Positions 33,419 to 43,446 of a stretch of DNA of 64,000 nucleotides are shown in pieces; the first letter of the stretch is position 1; each line of letters opens with the position of its first letter. Source of the DNA: an uncultured Bacilli bacterium (GTDB taxonomy: Bacteria; Bacillota_I; Bacilli_A; RF39; UBA660); assembly GCA_947625425.1 (NCBI GenBank), contig CANQOH010000004.1, forward strand, positions 1-64,000, written 5' to 3'. The notes beneath the pieces were generated by a model. It saw nothing but the letters and a program-made list of their open reading frames with translations. It searched no databases and was not told the origin of the DNA. The position numbers and the translations under genes are program-made.

Positions 33419-34528
33419 TTATTTACTAACATTGAATCTAAAGTAACAAATATCACCATCTTGCATTATGTAGTCTTTTCCTTCTAATCTTAATTTACCA
33501 GCTTCTTGAACAGCTTTTTCAGAGCCTAATCTTTCTAAGTCTTCATAAGACATTACTTCGGCTTTGATAAATCCTTTTTGGAAGTCAGTGTGGATTATTC
33601 CAGCACATTCTGGAGCTTTCATACCAGTTTTAAAAGTCCAAGCACGACATTCATCAGCTCCTGAAGTAAAGAAGGTTTTTAAACCTAGTAATTCATAAGT
33701 AGCTTTAATTAATAAATCTAGACCAGATGAATTTAAACCTAAGTCTTCCATGAACGCTACTCTTTCTTCATCAGTGTAATCAGTAAGTTCACTTTCTAAT
33801 TTAGCACACATTATAATAACTTTAGAACCTTCTTTATCGGCATAATCTGTTACTAGTTTTGTATAGTTATTGCCACCAGCAATAGCATCTTCTTCGTTGA
33901 CATTGGCAGCATAGATAATCTTTTTTAAAGTTATAAAGTTAAAACCAGATAAACAAGTTAGTTCATCTTCAGTATATTCAATATTTCTTAAAGCAGTGCC
34001 ACTTTCTAGAGCAGTTTTAGATTTTCTTAAAGCATTTAATTCTAGGAGTGATTGTTTATCTTTGGTTGTTTCAGCTTTCTTTTCAATTTTACTAATACGG
34101 CTTTCAACGATTTCTAGATCGGCTAAAATCAACTCAGTGTTGATTATCTCGATATCTCTAATTGGATCGATTGTTCCTTCAACATGAGTTATTTCGCCAT
34201 CTTCAAAACATCTTACTACTTCAACAATTGCATCTACTTCACGGATATGGGATAAGAATTTATTACCTAACCCTTCACCAGTAGATGCTCCTTTTACTAA
34301 ACCAGCAATGTCTGTAAATTCAAAAGTTGTGGGAACTAGTTTTTTTGGTTGATACATTTCATTTAATTTATCTAATCTTTTATCAGGAACTGTAACAACA
34401 CCAACATTAGGTTCGATTGTTGCAAAAGGATAGTTTGCTGCTAAAGCATCTTGTTTTTTTGTAATTGCATTAAATAAGGTAGATTTTCCAACGTTTGGTA
34501 AACCAACTATACCAGCTTTTAATGCCAT
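33419..34528 (-). CDS. ychF: Ribosome-binding ATPase YchF
   Basis: About 369 residues. An Obg-type P-loop (GIVGLPNVGKSTLFNAIT), ANYPFATIEPNVGVV, and DIAGLVKGASTGEGLGNKFL. The G4 position NVNE replaces NKxD, which accounts for ATP preference in the family. A helical finger follows, then a C-terminal TGS domain. It regulates translation and stress responses. ATG 34528 has GAGG at good spacing. Neighbour of ssb/rpsF and parAB as in Bacillus (yyaF). Confidence 0.96.
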   Translation of the reverse strand: MALKAGIVGLPNVGKSTLFNAITKKQDALAANYPFATIEPNVGVVTVPDKRLDKLNEMYQPKKLVPTTFEFTDIAGLVKGASTGEGLGNKFLSHIREVDAIVEVVRCFEDGEITHVEGTIDPIRDIEIINTELILADLEIVESRISKIEKKAETTKDKQSLLELNALRKSKTALESGTALRNIEYTEDELTCLSGFNFITLKKIIYAANVNEEDAIAGGNNYTKLVTDYADKEGSKVIIMCAKLESELTDYTDEERVAFMEDLGLNSSGLDLLIKATYELLGLKTFFTSGADECRAWTFKTGMKAPECAGIIHTDFQKGFIKAEVMSYEDLERLGSEKAVQEAGKLRLEGKDYIMQDGDICYFRFNVSK

Positions 34529-34563
34529 ATTTAACACCTCAATTCATTGTTTATTATATAAAA

Positions 34564-34587
34564 AAACAATTGATAGTTCAATTGTTT
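34564..34587 (-). terminator. Terminator after abgT-type gene
   Basis: Stem AAACAATTGA/TCAATTGTTT, 4-nt loop, T-run on the minus strand, overlapping the transporter stop. Confidence 0.8.
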
Positions 34588-36119
34588 TATGTAGTTATAA
34601 AGCCATTTATACCGATAGGCATTCCAATTAAGTACCAACCTATAGCTAGAGCTAATAAAAGGATACCTACTAAGATACCATAAACAGCTTGATATTTTAA
34701 TGTTCTAAATAAACTTATTGGATTATCTTGTTGATTATATTTTTCTAGATATGCTATATAGACAGTAAAGTATGCTAGTAATGGAGTTATACCAATAGTC
34801 ATACATTCACCAAATCTAACGATTACTTGAGCAAATTCGGGACTTAAACTATTATTCATAAATAATGGAATAGCTGAAGTAGAAATTATAGCCCATTTAC
34901 TAGTAGAACCTGTTAAAAATAAAGTGGATAAAGCACTTATAGCAAATAACGCGATAATTAATGGAACACCAGCTAGTGATGAGTTACCTAATAAGTTAGT
35001 TAAAGTAACTGTTAAGACAGTACCTATATTACTCTTTTTAAAGACATTAATTAAGATAGATCCTAAGAAGATTAAAATTAATGTACGACCAGTACCATCT
35101 AAAGAATGAGTTAAATCTTCACAGAAATCGTTATTATTTTTGATTGTCTTAGCTCCTATACCATAGAATAAACCTAAGATAATAAAGAAGATAGTAACGA
35201 TGAAGACAAAGCCATTACTGAAGAAGGAATCGTAACTAAATAATTTATCTATATAGAAATCTTGAGTATAATCTAGTAAATTACCAGAGAATGGTAAACC
35301 AGGTATTATATTATAAATAAAGATTAATAAATATAATGCGCCGGCGGTAATTGAGAAGATTAATCCGCGGTATTCTCTTTTACCTAATCTTAATTCTTTT
35401 TTCTCTTCTTTAAATTCATATTTATCGACATTATTAACGCTTATCTTTTCAGTGATAATTGTTATTACGACAGATACTAGTAAAACGGCAACTGTCATAA
35501 TAAAGATAAAGCACATGGTAGATAAAGTATAGTTAACATCGATATTAGCTGCATTTACTAAGGTATATTTTAGCATTTCACTATCAACAGATGTTAATAG
35601 CATATTGATACCACTTCCAGCTGTTAAAGCTGCATAGACGGCAACAATTCCTAATAAAGGATTACGTCTACCATAACTAAACATTAAAGCGGCTATAGGT
35701 ATCATTATGACATAACCTAAATCACCAGCAATACTTGATAAAACACTTATCAAGACTAACCAGAAGGTTATCGTAAAACGCTTACAGTATTTAGTAAGAA
35801 TTGTGAAGGTGGTTTTGATAAAACCACTCTTTTCCATGATACCAATACCAATTAAGACGATAATTAACATACTTAATGGGGTAAAGGAAGTAAAGTTAGA
35901 TACAGTTGAGGTAAAAATGTATTTAATCCCACTTAAACTAAGTAGTGATTCAACACTTTCGGAAGTAACTGTATATTCTCCAGTAGTGACATCTATTTTA
36001 TTGTATGTAGCTTCAAAACCAATTAAGTTTAAGAATCCACTTAATACTATCGTTAATAATATTAAAATTAAAAAGGTCATAACTGGATTTAAAGTTATTT
36101 TTTCTTTAAACTTATTCAT
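34587..36119 (-). CDS. AbgT-family transporter
   Basis: 510 residues, about 12-13 TMs. LNPVMTFLILILLTIVLS at the start, GIGIMEKSGF, and the C-terminal GSTSKWAIISTSAIPLFM and GECMTIGITPLLAYFTVYIAYLEKY match the AbgT (p-aminobenzoyl-glutamate) family. Members import PABA-glutamate or export antimetabolites such as sulfonamides. It overlaps the DUF951 gene by 8 nt, so it is in one operon with parA-parB-mscS. Confidence 0.9.
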   Translation of the reverse strand: MNKFKEKITLNPVMTFLILILLTIVLSGFLNLIGFEATYNKIDVTTGEYTVTSESVESLLSLSGIKYIFTSTVSNFTSFTPLSMLIIVLIGIGIMEKSGFIKTTFTILTKYCKRFTITFWLVLISVLSSIAGDLGYVIMIPIAALMFSYGRRNPLLGIVAVYAALTAGSGINMLLTSVDSEMLKYTLVNAANIDVNYTLSTMCFIFIMTVAVLLVSVVITIITEKISVNNVDKYEFKEEKKELRLGKREYRGLIFSITAGALYLLIFIYNIIPGLPFSGNLLDYTQDFYIDKLFSYDSFFSNGFVFIVTIFFIILGLFYGIGAKTIKNNNDFCEDLTHSLDGTGRTLILIFLGSILINVFKKSNIGTVLTVTLTNLLGNSSLAGVPLIIALFAISALSTLFLTGSTSKWAIISTSAIPLFMNNSLSPEFAQVIVRFGECMTIGITPLLAYFTVYIAYLEKYNQQDNPISLFRTLKYQAVYGILVGILLLALAIGWYLIGMPIGINGFITT

Positions 36120-36306
36120 TTTGACCTCCTAATACTTTTTTTAATTTTTTTTCAAATTCTAGGCGATCCATCATTATTTCACGATTGCAATTAACACATT
36201 TGATTTTAATATCAACGCCTACTCTAGTTATTTGCCATTTATTAGTACCACAAGCATGATTTTTTTTCATTTCTACAAGGTCATTTAACTGATAGTTATT
36301 TTTCAT
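36112..36306 (-). CDS. DUF951 zinc-ribbon-like protein
   Basis: About 64 residues: YQLNDLVEMKKNHACGTNKW, then IKIKCVNCNREIMM, with Cys residues in C-x-G and C-x2-C arrangement. The family (YyzM in Bacillus) is widespread in Firmicutes, next to parAB and ychF, with no known function. ATG 36306 is preceded by GGAGGTG. It lies between mscS and the AbgT gene, overlapping both. Confidence 0.85.
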   Translation of the reverse strand: MKNNYQLNDLVEMKKNHACGTNKWQITRVGVDIKIKCVNCNREIMMDRLEFEKKLKKVLGGQNE

Positions 36307-37114
36307 AATGCACCTCCAATTGTGGATATGGAATACTAATGTTGTGTTTACCAAATTGGACTAGAACAATTTTATTAGCATCTCTTTTAGCTTGCCATTG
36401 TTGATCTCTTTTGCAAGAGAAACTAATTAAATATTTAACACAAGATTCAGATAAGTCATTAACGCCTAAATATTTGACTGAATCTTTATTAACATTTTCG
36501 ATTTCTTTAAATTTAGGTAGAATATCTTTATCAATTATTTTTTCAATTGTTTCTACTGGTTGCTCATATGGTAAGCAAATATTGTATAAAACATTTTGTT
36601 CTTTTTGCGATAAGTTATTAATTTCCATAATATTACGATTGGCAATAATTAATATTTCACCACTAGCATTTTTTAGTTTAGTTGTCTTTAAACCAAATTC
36701 AAATACTTCACCAGTAAAACCATTATATGTTACAACATCACCAACTATGAAGTAGTTTTCAGCAATAATATTGATTCCGTTTATTATATCTTTGAATGTA
36801 TCTTGTAATGCTAAACCTAAAATAGTTCCAGCAATTCCTAGTCCAGTGATTAAGCCTTTAACATTTACACCATAAATGCTTAGAATAGTTAAAACAGCAA
36901 TAATAACTATTAGATATTTAGTTACATTTTCAAATAAGTTTGTGATAGTTTTTCTCTTTTTCTTTTCGTAATCTACTTTGCCATAATTAATTACTTCTTC
37001 AAAAATTATTGTTAAAGTTTTGTATACAAAGTAAGATACAGAAAGAGTTATAACTACACCATAAACTTCTTTTTTAGTAATGATATTTAATATTACTTTT
37101 AGAAACTCGATCAT
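36296..37114 (-). CDS. mscS: Small-conductance mechanosensitive channel
   Basis: 272 residues. Three N-terminal TMs with the pore helix region GLGIAGTILGLALQDTFKDIINGI, then the beta domain with FIVGDVVTYNGFTGEVFEFGLKTTKL and the C-terminal alpha/beta domain. It opens on membrane tension to protect from hypo-osmotic shock. Its ATG is fused to the parB stop (base 37114 shared) and it overlaps the DUF951 gene. Confidence 0.92.
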   Translation of the reverse strand: MIEFLKVILNIITKKEVYGVVITLSVSYFVYKTLTIIFEEVINYGKVDYEKKKRKTITNLFENVTKYLIVIIAVLTILSIYGVNVKGLITGLGIAGTILGLALQDTFKDIINGINIIAENYFIVGDVVTYNGFTGEVFEFGLKTTKLKNASGEILIIANRNIMEINNLSQKEQNVLYNICLPYEQPVETIEKIIDKDILPKFKEIENVNKDSVKYLGVNDLSESCVKYLISFSCKRDQQWQAKRDANKIVLVQFGKHNISIPYPQLEVHYEK

Positions 37115-38004
37115 TATTCACCATCCATGTTAATACCAAGGATCTCCAATATTCGGTCTAGGTCACTATCTGAATCAAAAGGTATTTCAATTTTACGATT
37201 ACTTATTTTAACTCTAGTACCGATTTTTTCACGCATTATTCCTTCATACATATTGTGTTTAGGATTATATGATGGAGCCCTTTTTATTTTATTGGCTTTA
37301 GGCATTTCTGATGTACTTGTTAATTTTTCTGTTTCACGGACACTTAAGCCATCTTCGATTATTTTATTTGCTATTTCATCAATTTGATCAAGATCTGATA
37401 ATTTACTTAAAACACGGGCATGACCCATAGATATTTTACCCTCTTGAACATATGATTTAGTTTTATTTGGTAGACGTAGTAGGCCTAATAAATTAGTGAT
37501 GTAACTACGACTTTTACCAAATTTCTTAGCAACTTCTTCTTGGGTAAAATTATTATCTTCGATTATTTTATTAAAAGCTTCAGCTTCTTCAATAGGATTT
37601 AAATCTTCACGTTGAATGTTTTCTAGTAGAGCTACTTCCATCATTTCTTGATCAGTGAAATCTCTAATGATAGCAGGAATAGTTGTTTTACCAGCTATTT
37701 TTGAAGCTCTAGTTCTTCTTTCACCAGCGATTAATTCATATCCTTTAATACTTTTTTTAACAATAATAGGTTGAATAACACCATGTTCTTTAATACTTTC
37801 GGCAAATTCAGCTAAAGATTTTTCATCAAAATCTTTTCTTGGTTGATATGGGTTACTACGGATTTCAGTTAAAGGTATTTCAACAACGTCACCTTCTTTA
37901 GTGGCGTCATTAACTATTTTCTTTTCAAAGTTATCAAAATCAATAACTTCATTAGAAAATAATTGTTCTAATCCTTTACCTAAGGCTTTTCTTTTACTCT
38001 CCAT
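37114..38004 (-). CDS. parB: Chromosome partitioning protein ParB/Spo0J
   Basis: 296 residues. Starts KRKALGKGLEQLF, then the CTPase box VEIPLTEIRSNPYQPRKDFDE, GYELIAGERRTRASK, the helix-turn-helix (NFTQEEVAKKFGKSRSYITNLLGLLRLP) and a C-terminal dimer region. It loads on parS and slides as a CTP clamp. Overlaps parA by 11 nt. A half parS lies within it at 37330-37338 (see findings). Confidence 0.96.
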   Translation of the reverse strand: MESKRKALGKGLEQLFSNEVIDFDNFEKKIVNDATKEGDVVEIPLTEIRSNPYQPRKDFDEKSLAEFAESIKEHGVIQPIIVKKSIKGYELIAGERRTRASKIAGKTTIPAIIRDFTDQEMMEVALLENIQREDLNPIEEAEAFNKIIEDNNFTQEEVAKKFGKSRSYITNLLGLLRLPNKTKSYVQEGKISMGHARVLSKLSDLDQIDEIANKIIEDGLSVRETEKLTSTSEMPKANKIKRAPSYNPKHNMYEGIMREKIGTRVKISNRKIEIPFDSDSDLDRILEILGINMDGE

Positions 38005-38779
38005 TTCGACTAATCACTTCCTTTGCTAAATTTTGATAAGCTAATGTAGCTCGACTCTCTGGTTCATAATCACTGATTGGTTTACCATGAGAAGGAGCTT
38101 CAGCTAATCTTACTAGTCTTGGAATTATTGTATTAAATACTTTATTTTTGAAATATTTTCTAACTTCTTCAATTACTTCTAAACCAATATTAGTACGACC
38201 ATCTAACATAGTTAGGAGAACACCTTCTATACGAAGATTAGGGTTCATATTTGATTGGACCATAATAATAGTATTTAGTAATTGAGTTATACCTTCTAGA
38301 GCATAGAATTCACATTGTACAGGTATAATTATGGAATCACTTGCCACTAAGGCATTTATCGTTGTATTACCTAATGAAGGTTGGCAATCGATAATTATAT
38401 AATCATATTCATCTCTTATTGGAGTTAGAGCTTCTCTAAGTTGTTCATTTAATTTGAAAGATGAATTTTCTAACATATTTTTGATAAATTCAACATCTAA
38501 ACCAGCTAGATTTATGGTAGATGGAATAATAGACAAGTTTTTGAATTTAGTTTTAATTATTGCTTCATGGGCACTACATTTACCAATCATTACATCATAG
38601 ATATCATGAGCAAAATCACCATTATTATAACCTAAACCAGTTGAAGCATTACCTTGTGAATCTAGATCAATTAATAATGTTTTTTTACCTTCTTTACCTA
38701 AAGCAGCTGCTAAGTTAATACTAGATGTTGTTTTACCTACGCCACCTTTTTGATTTGCTATAGAAATAATTTTTGCCAT
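37994..38779 (-). CDS. parA: Chromosome partitioning ATPase ParA/Soj
   Basis: About 261 residues. A deviant Walker A KGGVGKTTSSINLAAALG, IIIDCQPSLG and VQCEFYALEGI are typical of chromosomal ParA/Soj. It positions ParB-parS complexes and regulates DnaA. ATG 38779 has AAAGGTGG upstream. As first gene of parA-parB-mscS-DUF951-abgT it implies oriC is probably close, beyond the right side of this region. Confidence 0.97.
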   Translation of the reverse strand: MAKIISIANQKGGVGKTTSSINLAAALGKEGKKTLLIDLDSQGNASTGLGYNNGDFAHDIYDVMIGKCSAHEAIIKTKFKNLSIIPSTINLAGLDVEFIKNMLENSSFKLNEQLREALTPIRDEYDYIIIDCQPSLGNTTINALVASDSIIIPVQCEFYALEGITQLLNTIIMVQSNMNPNLRIEGVLLTMLDGRTNIGLEVIEEVRKYFKNKVFNTIIPRLVRLAEAPSHGKPISDYEPESRATLAYQNLAKEVISRNGE

Positions 38780-38878
38780 ATTATGTACCACCTTTTTTAA
38801 TGTATCATTTCTCTAAATAATTTTATCATATATATGTAGAAATGTCATAACTTTTAGTAAATTTATTTGATAAAAAAA

Positions 38879-38903
38879 GGAAACTTTTTAATCCTTAGTT
38901 TCC
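38879..38903 (-). terminator. Terminator after ftsH
   Basis: Stem GGAAAC/GTTTCC with flanking AAAA and TTTT that extend it across a one-base bulge; T-run on minus strand. Confidence 0.65.
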
Positions 38904-38906
38904 CTT

Positions 38907-40883
38907 TTATTTTTCTTCATTTAGAGCTTCTTCAAGTTCTTCTTTAGTCATCTTATTATAACCTTTGATGCCTTTTTCTTTAGCTTGTTCTCTTAATTCA
39001 TCTAGACTAATTTCTTTTGGTTCTTCTTTTTTGTCTTCAAATAAATCTGGATCAAGTTTACCATGTTCAACTAAATAATCAATTTGTTCTTTAGTTAATG
39101 TTTCATGTTCCATTAAAGCATCAGCAATTAGAAGTACTAAAGTTTCATGTTTAGCTAATAATTTTTTAGCATCTTTATAGCAACTTTCAAGTATTTTTCT
39201 TACTTCTTGGTCAATTTCTAATGCAACTTGGTCAGAGAAGTCTCTTGATTTAGCATAGTCTCTTCCTAAGAAGACACCTTCTTGTTTTTCTTCTAATTGA
39301 ATTGGTCCTAAATCACTCATACCATATTCAGTAACCATTGAACGAGCAATCTTAGTAGCACGTTTTAAGTCATCTGAAGCACCGGTTGTAATTTCACCAA
39401 TGAATGTTTCTTCACTAGCACGGCCACCAAGTAAACCAGTTATTTGACCAATTAATTCATCTTTAGTCATAATACCTATTTTTTCTTCTTTTGGAAGCAT
39501 CATAGTATATCCACCAGCAACACCACGTGGAATAATAGTAATTTTATGAACTTCTTGAGCATCTTGATGTTTTAAACCGATAACAGCATGGCCAGCTTCG
39601 TGAATAGCTACTAAACGTTTTTCTTTTTCAGTAATTTTTCTTGAAGTTTTAGCAGGGCCTAATAAGACTCTATCTGTTGCTTCGTCTATTTCTTCCATTG
39701 TAATAGCATCTTTATTTCTTCTTACAGCTAGTAAAGCTGCTTCGTTAAGTAAGTTTTCTAGATCAGCACCACTATAACCTGGGGTTCTCTTACTAACATT
39801 TTTTAAGTTAACATCATCAGCAAAGATTTTGTTTTTAGCATGTACTTTAAGAATTTCTTCTCTTTCGTTAGAATCTGGTAGACTAACAGTAACTTGTCTA
39901 TCGAATCTTCCTGGGCGAAGTAAAGCAGGGTCTAGAACGTCTGGTCTATTTGTAGCAGCAATAATGATAATACCTTCATTAGCGCCAAAACCATCCATTT
40001 CAGTAAGTAATTGGTTAAGAGTTTGTTCACGTTCATCGTGGCCACCACCTAAACCAGTACCTCTTTGACGACCTACAGCATCGATTTCATCAATAAAGAT
40101 TAAACATGGAGCTGTTTGTTTAGCTTGTTTAAACATATCTCTAACACGAGAAGCACCAACTCCGACGAATAATTCAACGAAATCAGAACCACTTATATAA
40201 TAGAATGGTACATTAGCTTCACCAGCAACAGCTTTAGCAAGTAAAGTTTTACCTGTTCCTGGAGGACCTACTAATAAAACACCTTTAGGAATACGAGCAC
40301 CTAATTTTTGGAATTTTTTAGGATTCTTTAAGAAGTCGATTAATTCTTGAACTTCTTCTTTTTCTTCTTTTAAACCAGCTACATCTTTGAATCTTGTTTC
40401 GCCACCATCTTCACTTAATTTAGCACGGCTGCGACCAAAATCCATTGACTTATTATTGCCAGCTGCTAATCTTGTAAACATAAAGTAAGCAGCAACAACA
40501 ATTATAACGATAGGTAAAAAGTTAACTACTATATAAAGAAAATCATTTGAGCCAGGATCTTTATTGGTTTCATACTCTTTAATATTTTGTGCTTTAGCAT
40601 ATTCAGTAATAGTATCTACTTCTTCACTAATAACACGAGCAGTAAATGATTCACCATCTTTATAATCTTTTAATTTACCTTCAACAATATATATACTCTC
40701 ACTACTTTTTGGAGTAATAGTTATCTCGGTAACATTTTTATCTTTTATTTCAGAAATTAACTCACCTGTTTTTAATTCATGAGGTTTTGGATCTCGATTG
40801 GCAAATAATAAAACACCAACAAGAACTATTGCAATTACGATATATGGCATCATCGCCATTAATGCGTTATTTTTCTTTTTCAT
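38907..40883 (-). CDS. ftsH: ATP-dependent membrane zinc metalloprotease FtsH with Rho_N/SAP-like tail
   Basis: About 658 residues. Two TMs (about 8-25 and 105-125) bracket a periplasmic-side domain; then AAA with [23 protein letters not shown] and the second region of homology. The M41 zinc site is HEAGHAVIG. The last 40 residues, [18 protein letters not shown] and TKEELEEAL, have the helix-extension-helix pattern of Rho_N/SAP nucleic-acid-binding domains; this is not the usual FtsH tail. ATG 40883 sits after AAGGAG. It follows tilS by 31 nt, as in Bacillus (hpt is missing here). Confidence 0.95.
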   Translation of the reverse strand: MKKKNNALMAMMPYIVIAIVLVGVLLFANRDPKPHELKTGELISEIKDKNVTEITITPKSSESIYIVEGKLKDYKDGESFTARVISEEVDTITEYAKAQNIKEYETNKDPGSNDFLYIVVNFLPIVIIVVAAYFMFTRLAAGNNKSMDFGRSRAKLSEDGGETRFKDVAGLKEEKEEVQELIDFLKNPKKFQKLGARIPKGVLLVGPPGTGKTLLAKAVAGEANVPFYYISGSDFVELFVGVGASRVRDMFKQAKQTAPCLIFIDEIDAVGRQRGTGLGGGHDEREQTLNQLLTEMDGFGANEGIIIIAATNRPDVLDPALLRPGRFDRQVTVSLPDSNEREEILKVHAKNKIFADDVNLKNVSKRTPGYSGADLENLLNEAALLAVRRNKDAITMEEIDEATDRVLLGPAKTSRKITEKEKRLVAIHEAGHAVIGLKHQDAQEVHKITIIPRGVAGGYTMMLPKEEKIGIMTKDELIGQITGLLGGRASEETFIGEITTGASDDLKRATKIARSMVTEYGMSDLGPIQLEEKQEGVFLGRDYAKSRDFSDQVALEIDQEVRKILESCYKDAKKLLAKHETLVLLIADALMEHETLTKEQIDYLVEHGKLDPDLFEDKKEEPKEISLDELREQAKEKGIKGYNKMTKEELEEALNEEK

Positions 40884-40914
40884 ATTTGTCTCCTTCATAT
40901 AAATCTACATAAAT

Positions 40915-42234
40915 TTAATTATACCATAGTATTATATCATACATTTCATTTTTTGATTTATCAAATTTAGATTTTTTTAAACCTGGTAACCAAAGAATAT
41001 TATTAGCACTATCAACTAGAATTGGTTGAGTGTCTCTTTCTTCTTTAGATAGTTTACTATCGATGAAGATATCTTTAAGTTTTTTAGGAGATGTCATGTT
41101 TTTAATAATCATTTTATCTCCAGGTTCTCTAGTTCTAATATATAATGGTAAAGATAACTCTTTACTATTCAATTTTATGTAATAATTAGTATTTTTATCA
41201 GTATCTTTAATTTTAGTAATATGTCGATTGTTAGGTAGTAAGTTATCTTCTTGTAATTCAACCTTATATTTTTTTATAGTCATATCTTCTTTAGTAAATA
41301 ATAATTTATCATACGACTTAATAACTTGTAAGTTATCAGGAAGATTAGCTTGAAGATTAGGTTTTGGATTACTAATTATATCAAGTAACATATTAACATG
41401 TTTATCACTGACTAAATATAAATTGTGATAATAATTATCATCTAAGATATATTCAATTATTTTAGTTTGAATTAAATTATCTAATTGATTAAATTCTTTA
41501 AGATTTAAAGTTTTATTTTGATATCTAGTATCTATTTCCTTTTTGACTTGTTTTTCAACATAAGTAACATATTTATTTAGTTCATTACTATATTTAATAT
41601 ATTTTAGATGAATATCTTTATTTTCTTCTTTTAAGAAAGGTAAGATGTTATGACGATATCTATTTCTAGTATGTTCATCTTCTAAATTAGTTTGATCAAT
41701 TACATAAGGGATTTTATTTTCTTTATTATATTTTTCGATTTCTGATTTTGTCATATAAATTAAAGGTTTAATAACAGTTAATTCTCTTTTTTTTGATTTT
41801 ACTTGGAAACCAGAATAGCCTTGTAAGTTAGAACCTCTTGAAATACGCATGAGAATTGTTTCAATTAAGTCATCACCATGATGAGCCGTAAATAAGTATT
41901 TAGCATTATATTTCTTTATTACTTCTGCAAAGTAATCATATCTTTTTTCTCTTAATTCTTGTTCATTGTAATCTTCTTCATTACTTTTTTTAGAAAAAGT
42001 AGTTGTTTCTAAGATAAGATTTTTATCTTGGCAATAATCAGTAATAAATTCTTGTTCTTTTAAACTTTCTTTTCTAAGACCATGATTGATATGAGCACAT
42101 ATAATATTTATCTTACGATTTAAAGATAAAATAATATTTAGTAAACACATAGAATCTGGTCCACCTGATAAACCAATGACAATAGTATCATTATCTTGCA
42201 ATAAGTTATTTAGATAAGCTATTGTTTCATGCAT
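40915..42234 (-). CDS. tilS: tRNA(Ile)-lysidine synthetase
   Basis: 439 residues. IGLSGGPDSMCLL is the PP-loop; AHINHGLRKES, AHHGDDLIETILMRISRG and RNRYRHNILPFL follow. It converts C34 of the minor tRNA-Ile(CAU) to lysidine so that AUA is read. AUA codons are frequent here, so it should be essential. The C-terminal domain (about 350-439; SLPLYIRTREPGDKM) binds tRNA. Start ATG 42234; precedes ftsH. Confidence 0.95.
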   Translation of the reverse strand: MHETIAYLNNLLQDNDTIVIGLSGGPDSMCLLNIILSLNRKINIICAHINHGLRKESLKEQEFITDYCQDKNLILETTTFSKKSNEEDYNEQELREKRYDYFAEVIKKYNAKYLFTAHHGDDLIETILMRISRGSNLQGYSGFQVKSKKRELTVIKPLIYMTKSEIEKYNKENKIPYVIDQTNLEDEHTRNRYRHNILPFLKEENKDIHLKYIKYSNELNKYVTYVEKQVKKEIDTRYQNKTLNLKEFNQLDNLIQTKIIEYILDDNYYHNLYLVSDKHVNMLLDIISNPKPNLQANLPDNLQVIKSYDKLLFTKEDMTIKKYKVELQEDNLLPNNRHITKIKDTDKNTNYYIKLNSKELSLPLYIRTREPGDKMIIKNMTSPKKLKDIFIDSKLSKEERDTQPILVDSANNILWLPGLKKSKFDKSKNEMYDIILWYN

Positions 42235-42287
42235 AATAATCCCTCTTTTTCGAGTATTTTATATTAATAAGTAAGTTAAATCAATAG

Positions 42288-43383
42288 TTATTTCATTTTT
42301 AGAATAGATTCGATAAATGGCTTGATATCACCATCTAAAACTTTATCAGCTTCTGATGTTTCATAACCAGAACGGGTATCTTTAACCATTTTATATGGTT
42401 CTAGAACATAACTTCTTATTTGACTACCAAAATCTATTCCCGTATTTATACCTTTTAATTTAGCTAGTTCTTGTTCTTTTCTTTCTTGCTCTAAATTAAA
42501 TAATTTACTTTTTAAGACCTTCATCGCTTGTTCTTTATTTTGTAATTGGCTGCGTTCATTTTGACAAGTTACAACTATTTTACTGGGAAAGTGAGTAATT
42601 CTGACAGCTGATGGAGTGGTATTAACACCTTGACCTCCATGACCACTAGCACAATATGTATCAATTCTAATATCTTCTTCTTTGATTTCTATATTAATAC
42701 TTTGATCTATTTCAGGTACAACAGAAACAGATGCAAACGAAGTATGACGACGTTTATTTGAATCAAAAGGAGAGATTCTTACTAAACGATGAACACCTTT
42801 TTCACATTTAAAATAGCCATAAGCATAGTTACCAGTTATATGTAAGGTAACTGATTTAAGACCAGCTTCTTCACCAGCTTGTTCTTCCATTACTTCATAT
42901 TTAAAATCATTTTTATCACAAAATCTTTCATACATACGAAGTAACATACTGGCCCAGTCACAACTTTCAGTACCACCTGCACCAGGATGGATTTCTAAGT
43001 AGCAAGCGGAATTATCATATTCACCGTTTAAAAGAGTATTTATTTCTAATTCATTTATTTCATTTGTTAAGTCAGGAAGATTACTTTCAATTTCTTTTAA
43101 TAAATCTTCACTATAGTCCATCTCTAATAATTCTAATATTTCTTTACTATCTTTAAGTTTATCTTTTAGAGATTTATAAGAACTTATTTCTTTTTTTAAT
43201 AAAGATAATTCTTGGTTAGTTTGATTAGCTTTATTGATATCGTCCCAAAAGTTTGGTTCATTCATCACTGCTTCTAAAGATTTTATTTGGTCTTCTTTAG
43301 TAGTAATGTCAAAGAGACCTCCCGATAGATTCTAATTGTTCATTTAAATTATTTATTTCGTTTTTAAGTTCTTTTAGTTCCAT
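42288..43383 (-). CDS. prfB: Peptide chain release factor 2, with programmed +1 frameshift
   Basis: The gene begins at ATG 43383 (MELKELKNEINNL), reaches an in-frame TGA at codon 25 (43311-43309) within GGGAGG TCT CTT TGA C, and continues in the +1 frame from 43310 to 42288, about 364 residues in all. The internal Shine-Dalgarno (43323-43318), CTT slip codon and weak TGAC stop are the classical RF2 autoregulatory site. GHGGQGVNTT is the catalytic GGQ; SPFDSNKRRHTSF follows the RF2 pattern. It reads UGA and UAA stops. Confidence 0.96.
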
Positions 43384-43424
43384 TTGTATCACCTTTTTTA
43401 TTATATCATAAGAAGAAAAGAAAA

Positions 43425-43443
43425 AAGTGACTAATAGCCACTT
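43425..43443 (-). terminator. Terminator of the metK - PurA-like operon
   Basis: Imperfect stem AAGTGaCTA/TAGcCACTT, followed on the minus strand by TTTTTTC. Confidence 0.6.
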
Positions 43444-43446
43444 ATC

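Noticed and set aside
37328..37345. Functional parS in parB
   Set aside because: Only nine bases of one half match TGTTTCACGTGAAACA; the other half is missing. Reported as a fossil, not as a site.
42288..43383. prfB as a frameshifted pseudogene
   Set aside because: The internal stop sits exactly in the known programmed-frameshift context, and both parts are otherwise intact.
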